From assembly GCA_018398805.1 (NCBI GenBank), contig JAGFBZ010002829.1:1352001-1416000 (forward strand): a stretch of DNA of 64,000 nt. The letters are read 5' to 3'. A model generated the notes under the pieces. That model saw only the letters and a program-made list of their open reading frames with translations, was not told where the DNA came from and ran no database searches. This DNA is from Hirundichthys speculiger. Lineage: Eukaryota > Chordata > Actinopteri > Beloniformes > Exocoetidae. Of the stretch, positions 1-8,757 are shown piece by piece (position 1 is the stretch's first letter; the number at the start of each line of letters is the position of its first letter). A program made the translations under genes and the position numbers.

Positions 1-89
1 GAGTGAAAGGCATCAGCTATGTAGCAGCAACTGTAGCTGCCCAGCAGTCTGGGAAGCATTACGTATAAGGCCGTTCTTTCACACAGTTC

Positions 90-560
90 AGAATCTCTCT
101 TCCTACAGTGAGAAAGATTATTCAGAAGTGGTAAACATTCAAGACAGTTATCCTTCCTCCCAGGAGTGAACATTCCAAAAAGTTTACCCCAAGGTCAGAC
201 TGAGTAATGCTCAGAAAAACTGGGGAGAAAAAAGAATCTCATGAATATCTCAGGCTATATAGGTCTCAGTTAGCATGTTAGAAATTAAAATGTATGACAA
301 TATAGTAAGAAAAAGACTGAACAAGACAGATTTATTTAGGACTGCGCTAACACCCCATACCCCCTGTCAACCATGTGGTTGAAGGTCAATGATTTGGGCC
401 TGTTTTGCAGCCATTGGACCTGAGCACCATGCAGTTCTTTAGTTGGCCATGAACTCCTCTGTGAGTCAAAGGTGAGGCCAACAGCTAAAACTCAGCTGAA
501 GGGTCATGCAACAGGATAATGATCCCACACATGGGAGTAATTCTACAACATAACAGCAGA
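90..560 (+). pseudogene. Tc1-like transposase relic
   Basis: Decayed fragment of a fish Tc1-family transposase. The segment near 130-155 matches the family's lysine/threonine stretch before the GRPS linker. Positions 394-440 translate with a WACFAA-like core, and 506-530 give QQDNDP, the region around the second catalytic Asp. Stops, frameshifts and a large internal deletion remove the rest, and no terminal inverted repeats are visible. It is dead. Motif order fixes the strand. Confidence 0.6.
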
Positions 561-907
561 AAATTAAGATTCAAAGTGTGACAAAGACCCAGTCAAAATC
601 CAGATTTCCACCCTACAGGAATACCCAGAAACCTCAGTGAACCCGTGAGGTAGAGAGGGGCCAATATTAATCCACAATGATACAAGAGACAAATATTCTG
701 ATACATAAAATAATTCCTTCAAGTTATTGCTACTAAAGTTGGTTTTACAAGCTAGAAGAGGAGATGGATTCAATTTTCTTTTTTTTCTGATTCACTCACT
801 GTGGATACAATGAAAATCTAAACTGATTAAATCCTATTTCCTGGGCTGGATCACAACCCAGCTGTGATCATGCAGGAGAGGGGTAAATTCTGAACAGGTC
901 GGCATGA
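561..907. other. no feature recognised
   Basis: AT-rich sequence without a supportable gene. The 69-codon minus-strand frame here has no recognisable domain and overlaps the end of the Tc1 relic. Confidence 0.4.
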
Positions 908-1183
908 CAAACATATATTGTTATTTATTAGCCTTTATTTAACCAGGTTAGTCCCAGTGAGATGAACAATCTCTTTAACAAGGGAGACCTGTGCCATGCA
1001 TGCAATCACTCCTACAAGCAATTTAGAACAACAATTAACTTAGCATGCTTGTTTTTGGACTGTGGGAGGAAGCCGGAGTACTCAGAGAAAACCTATGCAA
1101 GCATGAGGAGAACCTACAAACTCCACACAGAAAGACCCCTGCCAAGATTTAAAACAGGGACCTTCTTGCTGTGAGGCAATCGT
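908..1183 (-). repeat. degenerate SINE-like dispersed repeat
   Basis: Positions 1060-1175 match the segment at 25360-25450 (shared blocks around GAAAGACCCCTGC and CCTTCTTGCTGT), so both belong to one dispersed family read on the minus strand. In the 25-kb copy this leads to a tRNA-like head with A and B boxes; here the head is lost. The left part (908-965) resembles another common fish repeat module (AACCAGGTTAGTCCCA). Family name not assigned. Confidence 0.5.
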
Positions 1184-1980
1184 ATGGTCAGCTGTCCAGA
1201 GAGGGGCCTGACGAAAGAAACATCCAGACTATCACTTCTTCAGTTGAAACCAACAAAAATAAAGTAAGATTATGTCTGCAGTGCCACTCTGCCCAGAGAT
1301 TCAAAAGCTCTTTCAAGTCAGGAGCTCACAGAGAGAGGTTTATGATTTAATGTGATACACGTGTTTGCTTCCTGACCTTGAACTAACATTTTTTAGGAAA
1401 TTTGACAATTTCCTTCAGGTTTCCATCTGTGCTCGTGAGATTCCTTTTTGAGTCTGAACATTTCTTCCATTGCAGCTAATATTCCCAAATATTAAAAAAA
1501 AAAAAAAATGACTGAAACCAACACACTAATTTTAAACAGTCAAAAAAGTAAAGTTTGGGGGAAAAAAAGTTCATGAAGTTCATCTACTCATTCAAATATA
1601 TGCCCAAGACTTTTCATTTTCCAGAGTGATGCTAAATATTCCATTTGAACCATGATTGCTTCTAAATGATCATCATTAATGATGTTGAGCTTTCAGGGGT
1701 TTTCATTCTTCAGTAAATGATGATGATCACAAACCCGACCAAATGTAGGCAGTTCCAGACGGAAACGATGGCAATCTACAGTGTAACCATTAACCTACAG
1801 CATTTGCTTACCTTTACCTCCCCCAGGTAAACAAGCGTGTGTCATTGTTGACATTGAACTCTTCACGGCAACTCATCACCATCATCATCCATCAAGCAGT
1901 CAGGCCATTAGCAGTTACTCCACAATTCAAGTCCTCCCCCACTAAGAGTTATGTAATTTTCCCCTTTCTTAAGCTTCCAT
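1184..1980. other. no gene recognised
   Basis: Intergenic-type AT-rich sequence. It includes a poly-A run near 1493-1508. No conserved coding segment, element terminus or RNA gene was recognised. Confidence 0.4.
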
Positions 1981-2290
1981 ATTTCCGCGCTTGCGCTCCT
2001 GTGAGTCAAAGAGCGCTTATGTCACTGACAGGTCGATATATCAGCTCCTCGGCGGTGCTATCTATGTTTTCGGGGGAGGGCTACAGGGGGGGAGCTGGGG
2101 GATATTTTGGCCACGACAAATGAACAAACGATGAAACTGCGACAGTCTTACCGTACCAAATTGCCCTGCAGCATGTTCCAAGCAGCGAATCAGCTCTTTG
2201 CATTCCAAAAGGTCGAGAGCTCGGAAGCGTGTGGCCCGTCCCGGACAGCAGAGGATCCTCGGTGAGCCGCTGCAGGTCGATGGAGCAGAG
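1981..2290. promoter_or_regulatory. CpG-richer segment, possible promoter or first exon
   Basis: Around 310 bases with many CpG dinucleotides stand out from the AT-rich flanks. The segment directly precedes a long TC tract. Donor-like sequences occur on both strands: GTGAGC at 2262 on +, and GTAAGA near 2152 on -. Neither strand gives a protein I recognise. It could be a promoter, an untranslated first exon or part of a mobile element. No transcription start can be placed from sequence alone. Confidence 0.2.
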
Positions 2291-2296
2291 CGCAGG

Positions 2297-2298
<2 letters not shown>

Positions 2299-2390
<92 letters not shown>
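2299..2390. repeat. (TC)46 microsatellite
   Basis: Uninterrupted TC dinucleotide tract of 92 bases. It generates spurious Leu-Ser frames on + and Arg-Glu frames on -. Confidence 0.98.
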
Positions 2391-2393
<3 letters not shown>

Positions 2394-2540
2394 CTGTTGT
2401 TTGCTTTTGCTCAGCCTCTGCCCCTCTCGGTCTTGGGCCAATAAGCATGAAGTAACGGTGACAGCTGCGCTCTGGTACAAGCGTGCGTCAGGTCGGGGTG
2501 ACGCTCCGGGGTCCAGCACGGTCAGTAACACTGAACTGAT

Positions 2541-2546
2541 CAGAGG

Positions 2547-2583
<37 letters not shown>
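2541..2583. repeat. (GA)n microsatellite
   Basis: Nearly pure GA tract with one AAAG interruption, about 150 bases after the TC tract and complementary to it in inverted sense. Confidence 0.95.
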
Positions 2584-4400
2584 GTTGGGGCTCACGTGGC
2601 AGGACAGATTTCTGTTTAATCTCCACTTAACACTTTTCAGACTGTCGTGGTGAATTGTAGAAGTTTGGCCTCTGTATGTTCCCAGTAGACAGTTTGTGAT
2701 AAAACTCCAGATAAGTCAATAAATATTCCCTTAACGCTAACATAATATGAAACATCTGAAGCCCTGGAACAACTCCACGATGTCTTGATATGCATTAAAA
2801 CGGAGTGAAAATTCCGGGTTGAATCCAAAGTACTGTAGACTGACTTCTCTAATACATTTCCTGACGTATTGTGTTGAAATCACAGCAACGCGCAGCGACT
2901 AAAAGCTTACACTGCAGAAATAAACTCACAATACAGCCAGATTTCACAACTTGTGAGTCATTACTATTGGCTATACAGAAGGTCAGTATACACTTCTTGG
3001 TAAAACTACTCACAGCCCACTAGGCAAAGTTTGTGGAAAAACCTGAAATTTGAAAAAGGAAAACAAAACAAACAAACAAAAAACTTGACGATTGTATTTG
3101 CATTGACGACAACTAAGCCAACAGTTTATTTCAGATATTTGAACAGATAGGGATATCGGTGGTTGTAGAAACACTTACAGTTCTTTCTGTTTCAGTCATG
3201 GAATAACTGCGTGACTGCAGCAGCGAAAGCACCTCTGCTGAAACTACGGTTTATAAAACTGCTCTACTGCAGAAGGCAGTGTAATCATTTATGAAATCAT
3301 TTATTTACATGCTGTGTTTACTCTCTCAACAAATGCTCCAAAGCAAAGCTATGCGGGGGAGACCAGATGTCATCTGTGTACAAGGCTGAATCACAGACAG
3401 TCATGAACCTGCCCAAGAAAGGAATGTCTGAAGTTACCTGATCATAACACTTTTTCTTTTTTGAAAAAAAAAAAAAAAAGATGAATTATAGACTATTTTT
3501 TGAAAACTGCATAATCTGGTGTATCCAGGCTGTGGTGGCCTTATAAAGAAACTCAAAGAACTTAGGTTTCTTTGCACGGCCAGTGTTTTATGAAAATGAG
3601 CAGGACTGGCTTGGAAGACAGTCTGACTCAAACATTTACCTATATTGTGCAGAAGACCACCCATTTCTCACTGACCTCCTCTCCAACTTCTCTTGCGGCT
3701 TATCTAAATCACAACAAGCAGTCTATTCAAGGCCATCAGGAAGCCATGCATTCAAACCACCCACATAGCTCATCCTGTCTATTGCACCCCAGCAGAGATA
3801 ACAGTCTCAAGTGTTTGGATTTGTTTTCGGTCGTTACTTGAAAGCCCAGTTATGGCACAGCTTCACTTAAAAGCTGATTTTTGAAGTACTTTACTACGTG
3901 TTTTGTGGATTCTTTGCCTTTAAGGCACATACATGTGTTAGAACGTCAGCAGTGATGTCAGGTCATCAGACTCTCCAGGTTTACTCAAAAGTCCTTTTTT
4001 ATTTTAATTTTTTTTAAAGGTTCTATGAGTTCATGCGACCCATGTGAGTGTTTCCAGTTTCTTATATTACCTGCCAGAAAGTAAATGGAGCAAATGACAT
4101 AATGAAGTAAAACTATAAAACTGTCATCTCATAAGGGGGCTGGAGGTGGGGGTCTTGTCAGTCAGGTAAGGTTTGTCTGGAAGTTTTCTCACTCTCTCAT
4201 TTTCATTCATTTGCTTTTTTTTTCTTTGGATTTCATTTGTCATTTACACACAGAAATTACTGGTTTCTGATTAGTCACTTACTCTTTCCTCCAGCATTGT
4301 GAATGTTTGATGGGTGTGCTCTGCAAAGATATGTGGAATTATCATTTCAGGTTGCGTTTTATGTAAAATGTAATTAATTTTGCAGGGACTTTTATCGGAA
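2584..4400. other. no gene recognised
   Basis: AT-rich sequence without a firm feature. A poly-A run lies near 3465-3479. One frame on + (about 3565-3768) has protein-like composition but no recognised family and no upstream ATG; see findings. Confidence 0.35.
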
Positions 4401-4409
4401 GCAAGTTAC

Positions 4410-5020
4410 AAGCAATCAAGGAAGACTGTAATGCTGTCCTTACAGGTCTCCCTAAAAAGACCAGTTAGTCCAGAACACTGCTGCTCGAGTCCTCACTAAC
4501 ATCAAGAAAGTGGATCATATAACTAACTTTTAACATATAACTGTTACACTGCTGTTAGTTTACAAAGAACTGAATGGTTTAGGACCAAAATACATTCAGC
4601 ATCTTCTGGTTGGTTATGAACCCACCAGATCCCTCAGGTGATCAGGGTCAAGTCTACTTTCTGTTCCCAGAGTCAGAAATAAACACTGAGGGGCAACTTT
4701 CAGTTTTTATGCTCCTTACATGTGCAACTAACTCCCAGAAAACTGCAGGACTGCTGACACTCAGCAGTTTTAAATCAGGGTTACAAAACTTCTCTATTTA
4801 CCACCTTTTATCAAAACAACTGATAATTAACTTTTATTTCTTGCATTTTATCTACATTTTTAACTCCTCTTGTTTTAAATCAAACACAACTGTTGATTAA
4901 CTTTTTGCTTTTTTAATATTTTTGCATTTAAATGTTTTATTTTCTTTCCTCGTGTTTTAATGTACTCTTTAATGCTCTGTAATACTTCTAATGTTTTATG
5001 TAAAGCACCTTGAATTGAAT
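4410..5020 (+). pseudogene. 3' end of a non-LTR retrotransposon (reverse transcriptase C-terminus relic)
   Basis: Positions 4418-4460 read DCNAVLTGLPKKT, matching the conserved segment in the C-terminal part of the reverse transcriptase ORF of fish L2/Rex-type LINEs. Further family blocks follow in shifted frames: an NPPDPSGDQG-like stretch at 4620 and an SSFKSGLQNF-like stretch at 4765. The last 100 bases resemble an L2-type 3' UTR (AAAGCACCTTGAATTG at 5000). Stops and frameshifts abolish coding. The element is 5'-truncated and abuts the LTR fragment at 5021. Confidence 0.7.
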
Positions 5021-5075
5021 CTCTTTTGAGATCTCCTGCGCTTGGGTCCTTCATCCTACACTGCAAACCATGACA
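5021..5075 (+). mobile_element. 5' LTR remnant
   Basis: It differs from 7698-7752 at only one or two positions (CTGCGCTTGG versus CTGCTCTTGG) and ends in the same CCATGACA. Confidence 0.85.
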
Positions 5076-5096
5076 GAATGGACCCACCACCAACAA

Positions 5097-5756
5097 TGGG
5101 ACCTAGCAGGAGGTCCCGGTGCCTTTTGGGGCACCCGACTGGCCCTGGGGGGGGGCAGAGCTTCCAGCGCACCAGCCGGAGTTTGGAGTTTGGCCCGGCT
5201 CATTATCTGGCCGAAGTTCGCCTCAGAGGCAGATGGCGTGACACCTCGGAGAAGGCGAGGCAGGCGTTCGCGGTCTGGAGCGACTCCACGTATGGCCAGT
5301 CCTCCAGGGGTTCATGTCGGCGTGGTGGCTTTGGAGGCCACACCACCCTTAACAACTACAACAGAGGGGTCTGGCCATAAAGTGGATCCAGCTGGCGGGG
5401 AAATTATAACGTTATGGGAGTAACAGGAGGCAGCCCGGAGCTCCTCCTGTGTGGAGGAGCCCGAGGACGAGGAACTGTCGATGTTCAGGGGCTCCAAGTG
5501 GGCTCGCAGGGGATCCGCCCGGAGGAGGCGAAGAAGACATTCCTCCTCTGTGGTGTTTTCTCCGGCTCCCTCCTCAGTGGCGGTCCACATGGACACTCTT
5601 TCCCCTCCAGTCTCCGAGACGGTCCTGGACGTACCTCCGTTGTTTCCGGAGGTGGTCCTGGACGCGTCTCCTCTGTCGTGTTTGAGATGGTACAGGACGC
5701 ACCTCCTTCGTTCTTTTGCGAGGTGGTCCAGAACACATCTCCTCCAGCATTCCTGA
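5097..5756 (+). pseudogene. Arg-rich ORF of the LTR element, one in-frame stop
   Basis: One frame runs from just after the LTR remnant to 5756, broken only by a TAA at 5421-5423. An extra G at about 5096-5100 puts the apparent ATG out of frame with it. The product is basic, with RRRRGRR and RRRRRRH clusters near 5246 and 5538, and rich in Pro, Ser and Val. No zinc knuckle or capsid homology is visible. It occupies the place of gag and may be a degenerate or novel RNA-binding protein, but function is not established. Downstream, codons continue in other frames into the repeats. Confidence 0.45.
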
Positions 5757-5955
5757 TTCCTCAGCCGCGGACCTCGTTGCCACCGCCACAAACAATGGCG
5801 TCCTCTGTCCCCACATTGCAGACCCCGCCGTCACTGCCCAGCCCCGTTTCCGTCGCTGCCCAGGACAATTGTCTGGCAACTTATGAGGAGGTCTAAGGCT
5901 TCTATGATTGCTACCACCGTCTCACATCTTCTTCGGTTGAGACCCCGGACGTGAG

Positions 5956-6921
5956 GTGGTGGAGAATTATGTACGACCTCCTCCTGAAGCACCTGGCCGC
6001 CATGCCCCAGCTTCTCGCCCTGTCAGCCATCAAGTCACTCTGTGCCGATCTGGTCAGGTGCAGAGAGGAGCTGGAGGCACAGACTTCAGCACCCGGATCG
6101 GTTCCCGGTGCAGTTGTAGGTTTTCTCCCATTCGCAAGGTGGTCATCGACGCGATCTCTCCAGTTCCAGTTCCCGAGACGGTTGTCGACGCGCTCTCATC
6201 TGTTCCCAAGGCGGTCGTCGACGCACTCTCTCCCGTTCCCCTTCTCGAGGCGGTCGTTGCATGCTCTCACCCGTTCCCGAGGCGGTCGGCGCCAACACTC
6301 TCTTCCCGGTTCCCGTTCCCGTTGCCGAGGCAGTCAACGCCAACGCTATCTCCCGTTCCCCTTCCCGAGGCGGTCGTCGACGCGCTCTCACCCGTTCCCG
6401 AGGCGGTCGACGCCAACGCTCTCTCCCGTTCCCCTTCCCGAGGCGGTCGTCGACGCGCTCTCACCCGTTCCCGAGGCGGTCGACGCCAACGTTCTCTCCC
6501 GTTCCCCTTCCCGAGGCGGTCGTCGACGCGCTCTCACCCGTTCCTGAGGCGGTCGACGCCAACGCTCTCTCCCGTTCCCTTTCCCGAGGCGGTCGTCGAC
6601 GCGCTCTCACCCGTTCCCGAGGCGGTCGACGCCAACACTCTCTTCCCGGTTCCCGTTCCCGTTGCCGAGGTGGTCAACGCCAACGCTCTCTTCCCGGTTC
6701 CCGTTGCCGAGGTGATCAATGCTGACGCTCTCTTCCTGGTTCCCGCTCCTGTTCCTGAGGTGGTCGACGACGCTCTCTCCCGTTTCCGTTCCCGAGGCGG
6801 TCATCGACGCGCTCTCACCCGTTCCCGTTCCCAAGGCAGTCGTCAATGCGCTCTCACCTGTTCCTGTTCCCGAGGCAGTCGTCAACGCACTCTCACCTGT
6901 TCCGGCCATAACTCCTCCTGA
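5956..6921 (+). CDS. repeat-encoded ORF of the LTR element, 321 codons
   Basis: Longest open frame in the window. From about residue 50 it is built almost entirely from the tandem repeat at 6160-6900. Because the core unit is 73 bp, each unit shifts the frame by one, and the product cycles through three peptide types: VVDALSPVPEAV-like, SRSPSRGGRRRAL-like and FPRRSSTRSHPF-like. There is no known domain. The first 50 residues are not repeat-derived and are also not recognised. Two further plus-strand frames (5951-6547 and 6261-6725) stay open across the same repeats, so an open frame alone is weak evidence of translation. Treat as a hypothetical transposon reading frame. Confidence 0.3.
   Translation: MVENYVRPPPEAPGRHAPASRPVSHQVTLCRSGQVQRGAGGTDFSTRIGSRCSCRFSPIRKVVIDAISPVPVPETVVDALSSVPKAVVDALSPVPLLEAVVACSHPFPRRSAPTLSSRFPFPLPRQSTPTLSPVPLPEAVVDALSPVPEAVDANALSRSPSRGGRRRALTRSRGGRRQRSLPFPFPRRSSTRSHPFLRRSTPTLSPVPFPEAVVDALSPVPEAVDANTLFPVPVPVAEVVNANALFPVPVAEVINADALFLVPAPVPEVVDDALSRFRSRGGHRRALTRSRSQGSRQCALTCSCSRGSRQRTLTCSGHNSS
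6170..6900 (+). repeat. 73-bp tandem repeat (33 + 40 bp half-units) with diverged flanks
   Basis: Identical anchor positions fall at 6361, 6434, 6507 and 6580, a strict 73-bp period. Each unit has a 33-bp half around GTCGTCGACGCGCTC and a 40-bp half around GTCGACGCCAACGCTC, both ending TTCCCGAGG. Outside about 6290-6650 the copies are more diverged and of mixed length. Confidence 0.9.
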
Positions 6922-6925
6922 GCCC

Positions 6926-7065
6926 CTGCAGCAGGAGCTGCAGCCGTCCCAGACCCTTCCGTCGCCACTGCAGCAGGAGCTGCACCATCCCAGACCCTTC
7001 CCTCGCTGCTGAAGCAGGAGCTGCAGCCGGCCCAGACTTCCGTCGCGCTTCAGCAGGAGCTACAG
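6926..7065 (+). repeat. about 40-bp tandem repeat
   Basis: Four units start at 6926, 6968, 7009 and 7048 with CTGCAGCAGGAGCTG or close variants. They encode LQQELQPSQ-like peptides where the frame holds. Part of the same LTR element. Confidence 0.75.
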
Positions 7066-7308
7066 GTGGGGCTACATCGCCTCCTGGTTCCCGTCCGGCG
7101 CCGCAGCCGCCCTCCACGTCGCCTCCTGGCCCCTGTCCGTCCGGTGCCTGAACTCTTCCTGCAAGCCCGGAGGCCTAGTGACTATTTTGTTTTCTTTTGT
7201 TTTTTGGTTCCCGGCCTTCTGGCCCCCTCCACCCGCCCTGCTCTGCTCCCTTTTCTTGGTTTGTTCTGTTTTGTTTTTGGTTTGGACCGTCTGGGAGCCG
7301 GTCCTTTT

Positions 7309-7318
7309 GGGGGAGGGG
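7309..7318 (+). promoter_or_regulatory. polypurine tract
   Basis: A run of ten purines (GGGGGAGGGG) three bases before the LTR start, the expected priming site for plus-strand synthesis in LTR elements. Confidence 0.7.
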
Positions 7319-7321
7319 TAC

Positions 7322-7752
7322 TGTCATGGCCTGGGTCGGCCATGGCAGCCCTGTGTGTGTCTGTGTCTGTCAAGTTGGCGTCTCTCCCTGTCTTTAGTGG
7401 TTCTCGTTTTACTTTGAAAGGTCTGTCTTGTCTCCGTTGTTTTCTGCTTTGCTTCCTTCATCTTGATACCTTGATTCCCTGCACCTGCCTCTTGTTTGAT
7501 CCCTTGTGTATTTAAGTTTTGTCATTTTCCTCTGTCCTCTGTGGGTCCATTAGTCGTGTTTCCATGTTTGCAGTCCTGCCTGTTTTCCCTCTCATCGTCT
7601 CCTTGGACTTAAGTTAAGTTTATGTTTTTGTATTTTCGTATTTTGGACTTTTGTGTTTTTGATCATTAGACTTTGTGTTTTCGTTAATAAACCCATTCTC
7701 TTTTGAGATCTCCTGCTCTTGGGTCCTTCATCCTACACTGCAAACCATGACA
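7322..7752 (+). mobile_element. 3' LTR, complete
   Basis: 431 bases opening TGTCATGG and closing CCATGACA, so the ends are a short inverted repeat with TG..CA termini. AATAAA at 7686-7691, about 65 bases before the end, is a plausible polyadenylation signal. Blocks such as TTTTACTTTGAAAGGTCTGT are shared with the solo LTR at 40868-41315. Confidence 0.85.
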
Positions 7753-8365
7753 ATTTCACTTTAAATAAGGTGATGTCAAGCGTTTCTGAACAGAAGCGTG
7801 GTTTCTGTGTGTTGCGTGGGCAGCTTAGCTTCTATCAAAAGTTAGGGAATTTTTGCTCTTCTAGTGTACAACTACTTAACAGATTATTTTATTTTATTTT
7901 TTTCTTTTTTCTTTGCTTATGCCAACATACACCTGACACCTGGCTAACACAAGTATTTGTTTTAGCCCCATAAACCCCTACCCTGTATCTACTCATCTGT
8001 AAACCCAACCATGCAGTTTTAATACCTAACCAATTGCTGGCGACTGTGACGCTGCAAAATGAAAGGACTTTGGAGAAAAAGGACTCGGATGAGACTCAAA
8101 CATGGGTGTTCTGCACAGCAGACTATATATCCAAGCTGTCTGACATGTTTACCTTTTTCCCAGGGTTTGCTTGGCCTTCAACAGTATTTAGAGGCATTTC
8201 CAAAAGAACATGATTATGCATGATTACTGTAAGCTTATTCACTTCACTTGTCAGGAGTTTTGACTTCGTGACTGTCTTGAGTATGTTGATAGAATCTGTT
8301 GCTGTCTGTTAAACAAGTAAATTAGTCAACGCTGGCTGTATTTATCATTGGACAGCAAACGCCCA
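7753..8365. other. no gene recognised
   Basis: AT-rich unique-looking sequence right of the LTR. No conserved coding or element structure is seen. Confidence 0.4.
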
Positions 8366-8368
8366 TGG

Positions 8369-8433
8369 ACACACACACACATGATCCCCCCCCCCCCCCC
8401 CCCCCCACATACACACACACACACACACACACA
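8369..8433. repeat. compound (AC)n - C21 - (AC)n microsatellite
   Basis: An AC tract, then 21 consecutive C at 8386-8406, then a second AC tract to 8433. Confidence 0.95.
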
Positions 8434-8639
8434 ACCCCCACTACCGGAACTATTACAACCTGCCTACCTCCTCCTACCTACCTCCACTGCACCTTAATAA
8501 TTAGCACACCAGCCACCTTCTACCTCTATTTAAAATTTCATTAAAATTTTCTTATGTTACTTTGTATAGTTTTGTTTGTAAATAATTTCATATTTTTAAC
8601 TGTATTGTAAATTTTCATATTTCATATTTAAAATTTATA

Positions 8640-8757
8640 TTTTATATTCCATATTCTATTGTGTGCGACAGTGGAAGTGACTGAATTTCGTTGTACCCCC
8701 CTGGATACAATGACAATAAAGACATTTCTATTTCTATTTCTATTTCTATTCTATTAA
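8640..8757 (+). mobile_element. non-LTR retrotransposon 3' tail
   Basis: The sequence around GAATTTCGTTGTACC and CAATGACAATAAAGAC is the common 3' end of fish L2/Rex-type LINEs and their SINEs. It finishes in a short ATTTCT-type repeat, typical of these tails. Confidence 0.6.

Larger units (their letters stand above)
5021..7752 (+). mobile_element. non-autonomous LTR retrotransposon, 5' LTR truncated
   Basis: The last 55 bases of the 3' LTR (7698-7752) recur at 5021-5075, so the 5' LTR survives only as its 3' tip. About 2.25 kb of GC-rich internal sequence follows, then a polypurine tract and a complete 3' LTR. No protease, reverse transcriptase, RNase H or integrase is recognisable; the interior holds only an Arg-rich frame and tandem repeats. 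It must therefore have depended on enzymes from another element, most plausibly Ty3/Gypsy-like from its LTR ends and purine tract. A related solo LTR lies at 40868-41315. The 5' break abuts a LINE 3' end, and no target duplication can be read. Confidence 0.75.

Noticed and set aside
2062..2531. Minus-strand frames with long Arg-Glu repeats and plus-strand Ser-Leu repeats
   Set aside because: They are translations of the TC microsatellite; no flanking protein sequence is recognisable.
6290..6660. CRISPR-like array
   Set aside because: Units are contiguous and similar throughout, without unique spacers, and the host is a vertebrate.
6143..6909. Several minus-strand frames over the 73-bp repeat
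   Set aside because: They exist because the GC-rich repeat is nearly stop-free; LTR, purine tract and first ORF all place the element on the + strand.
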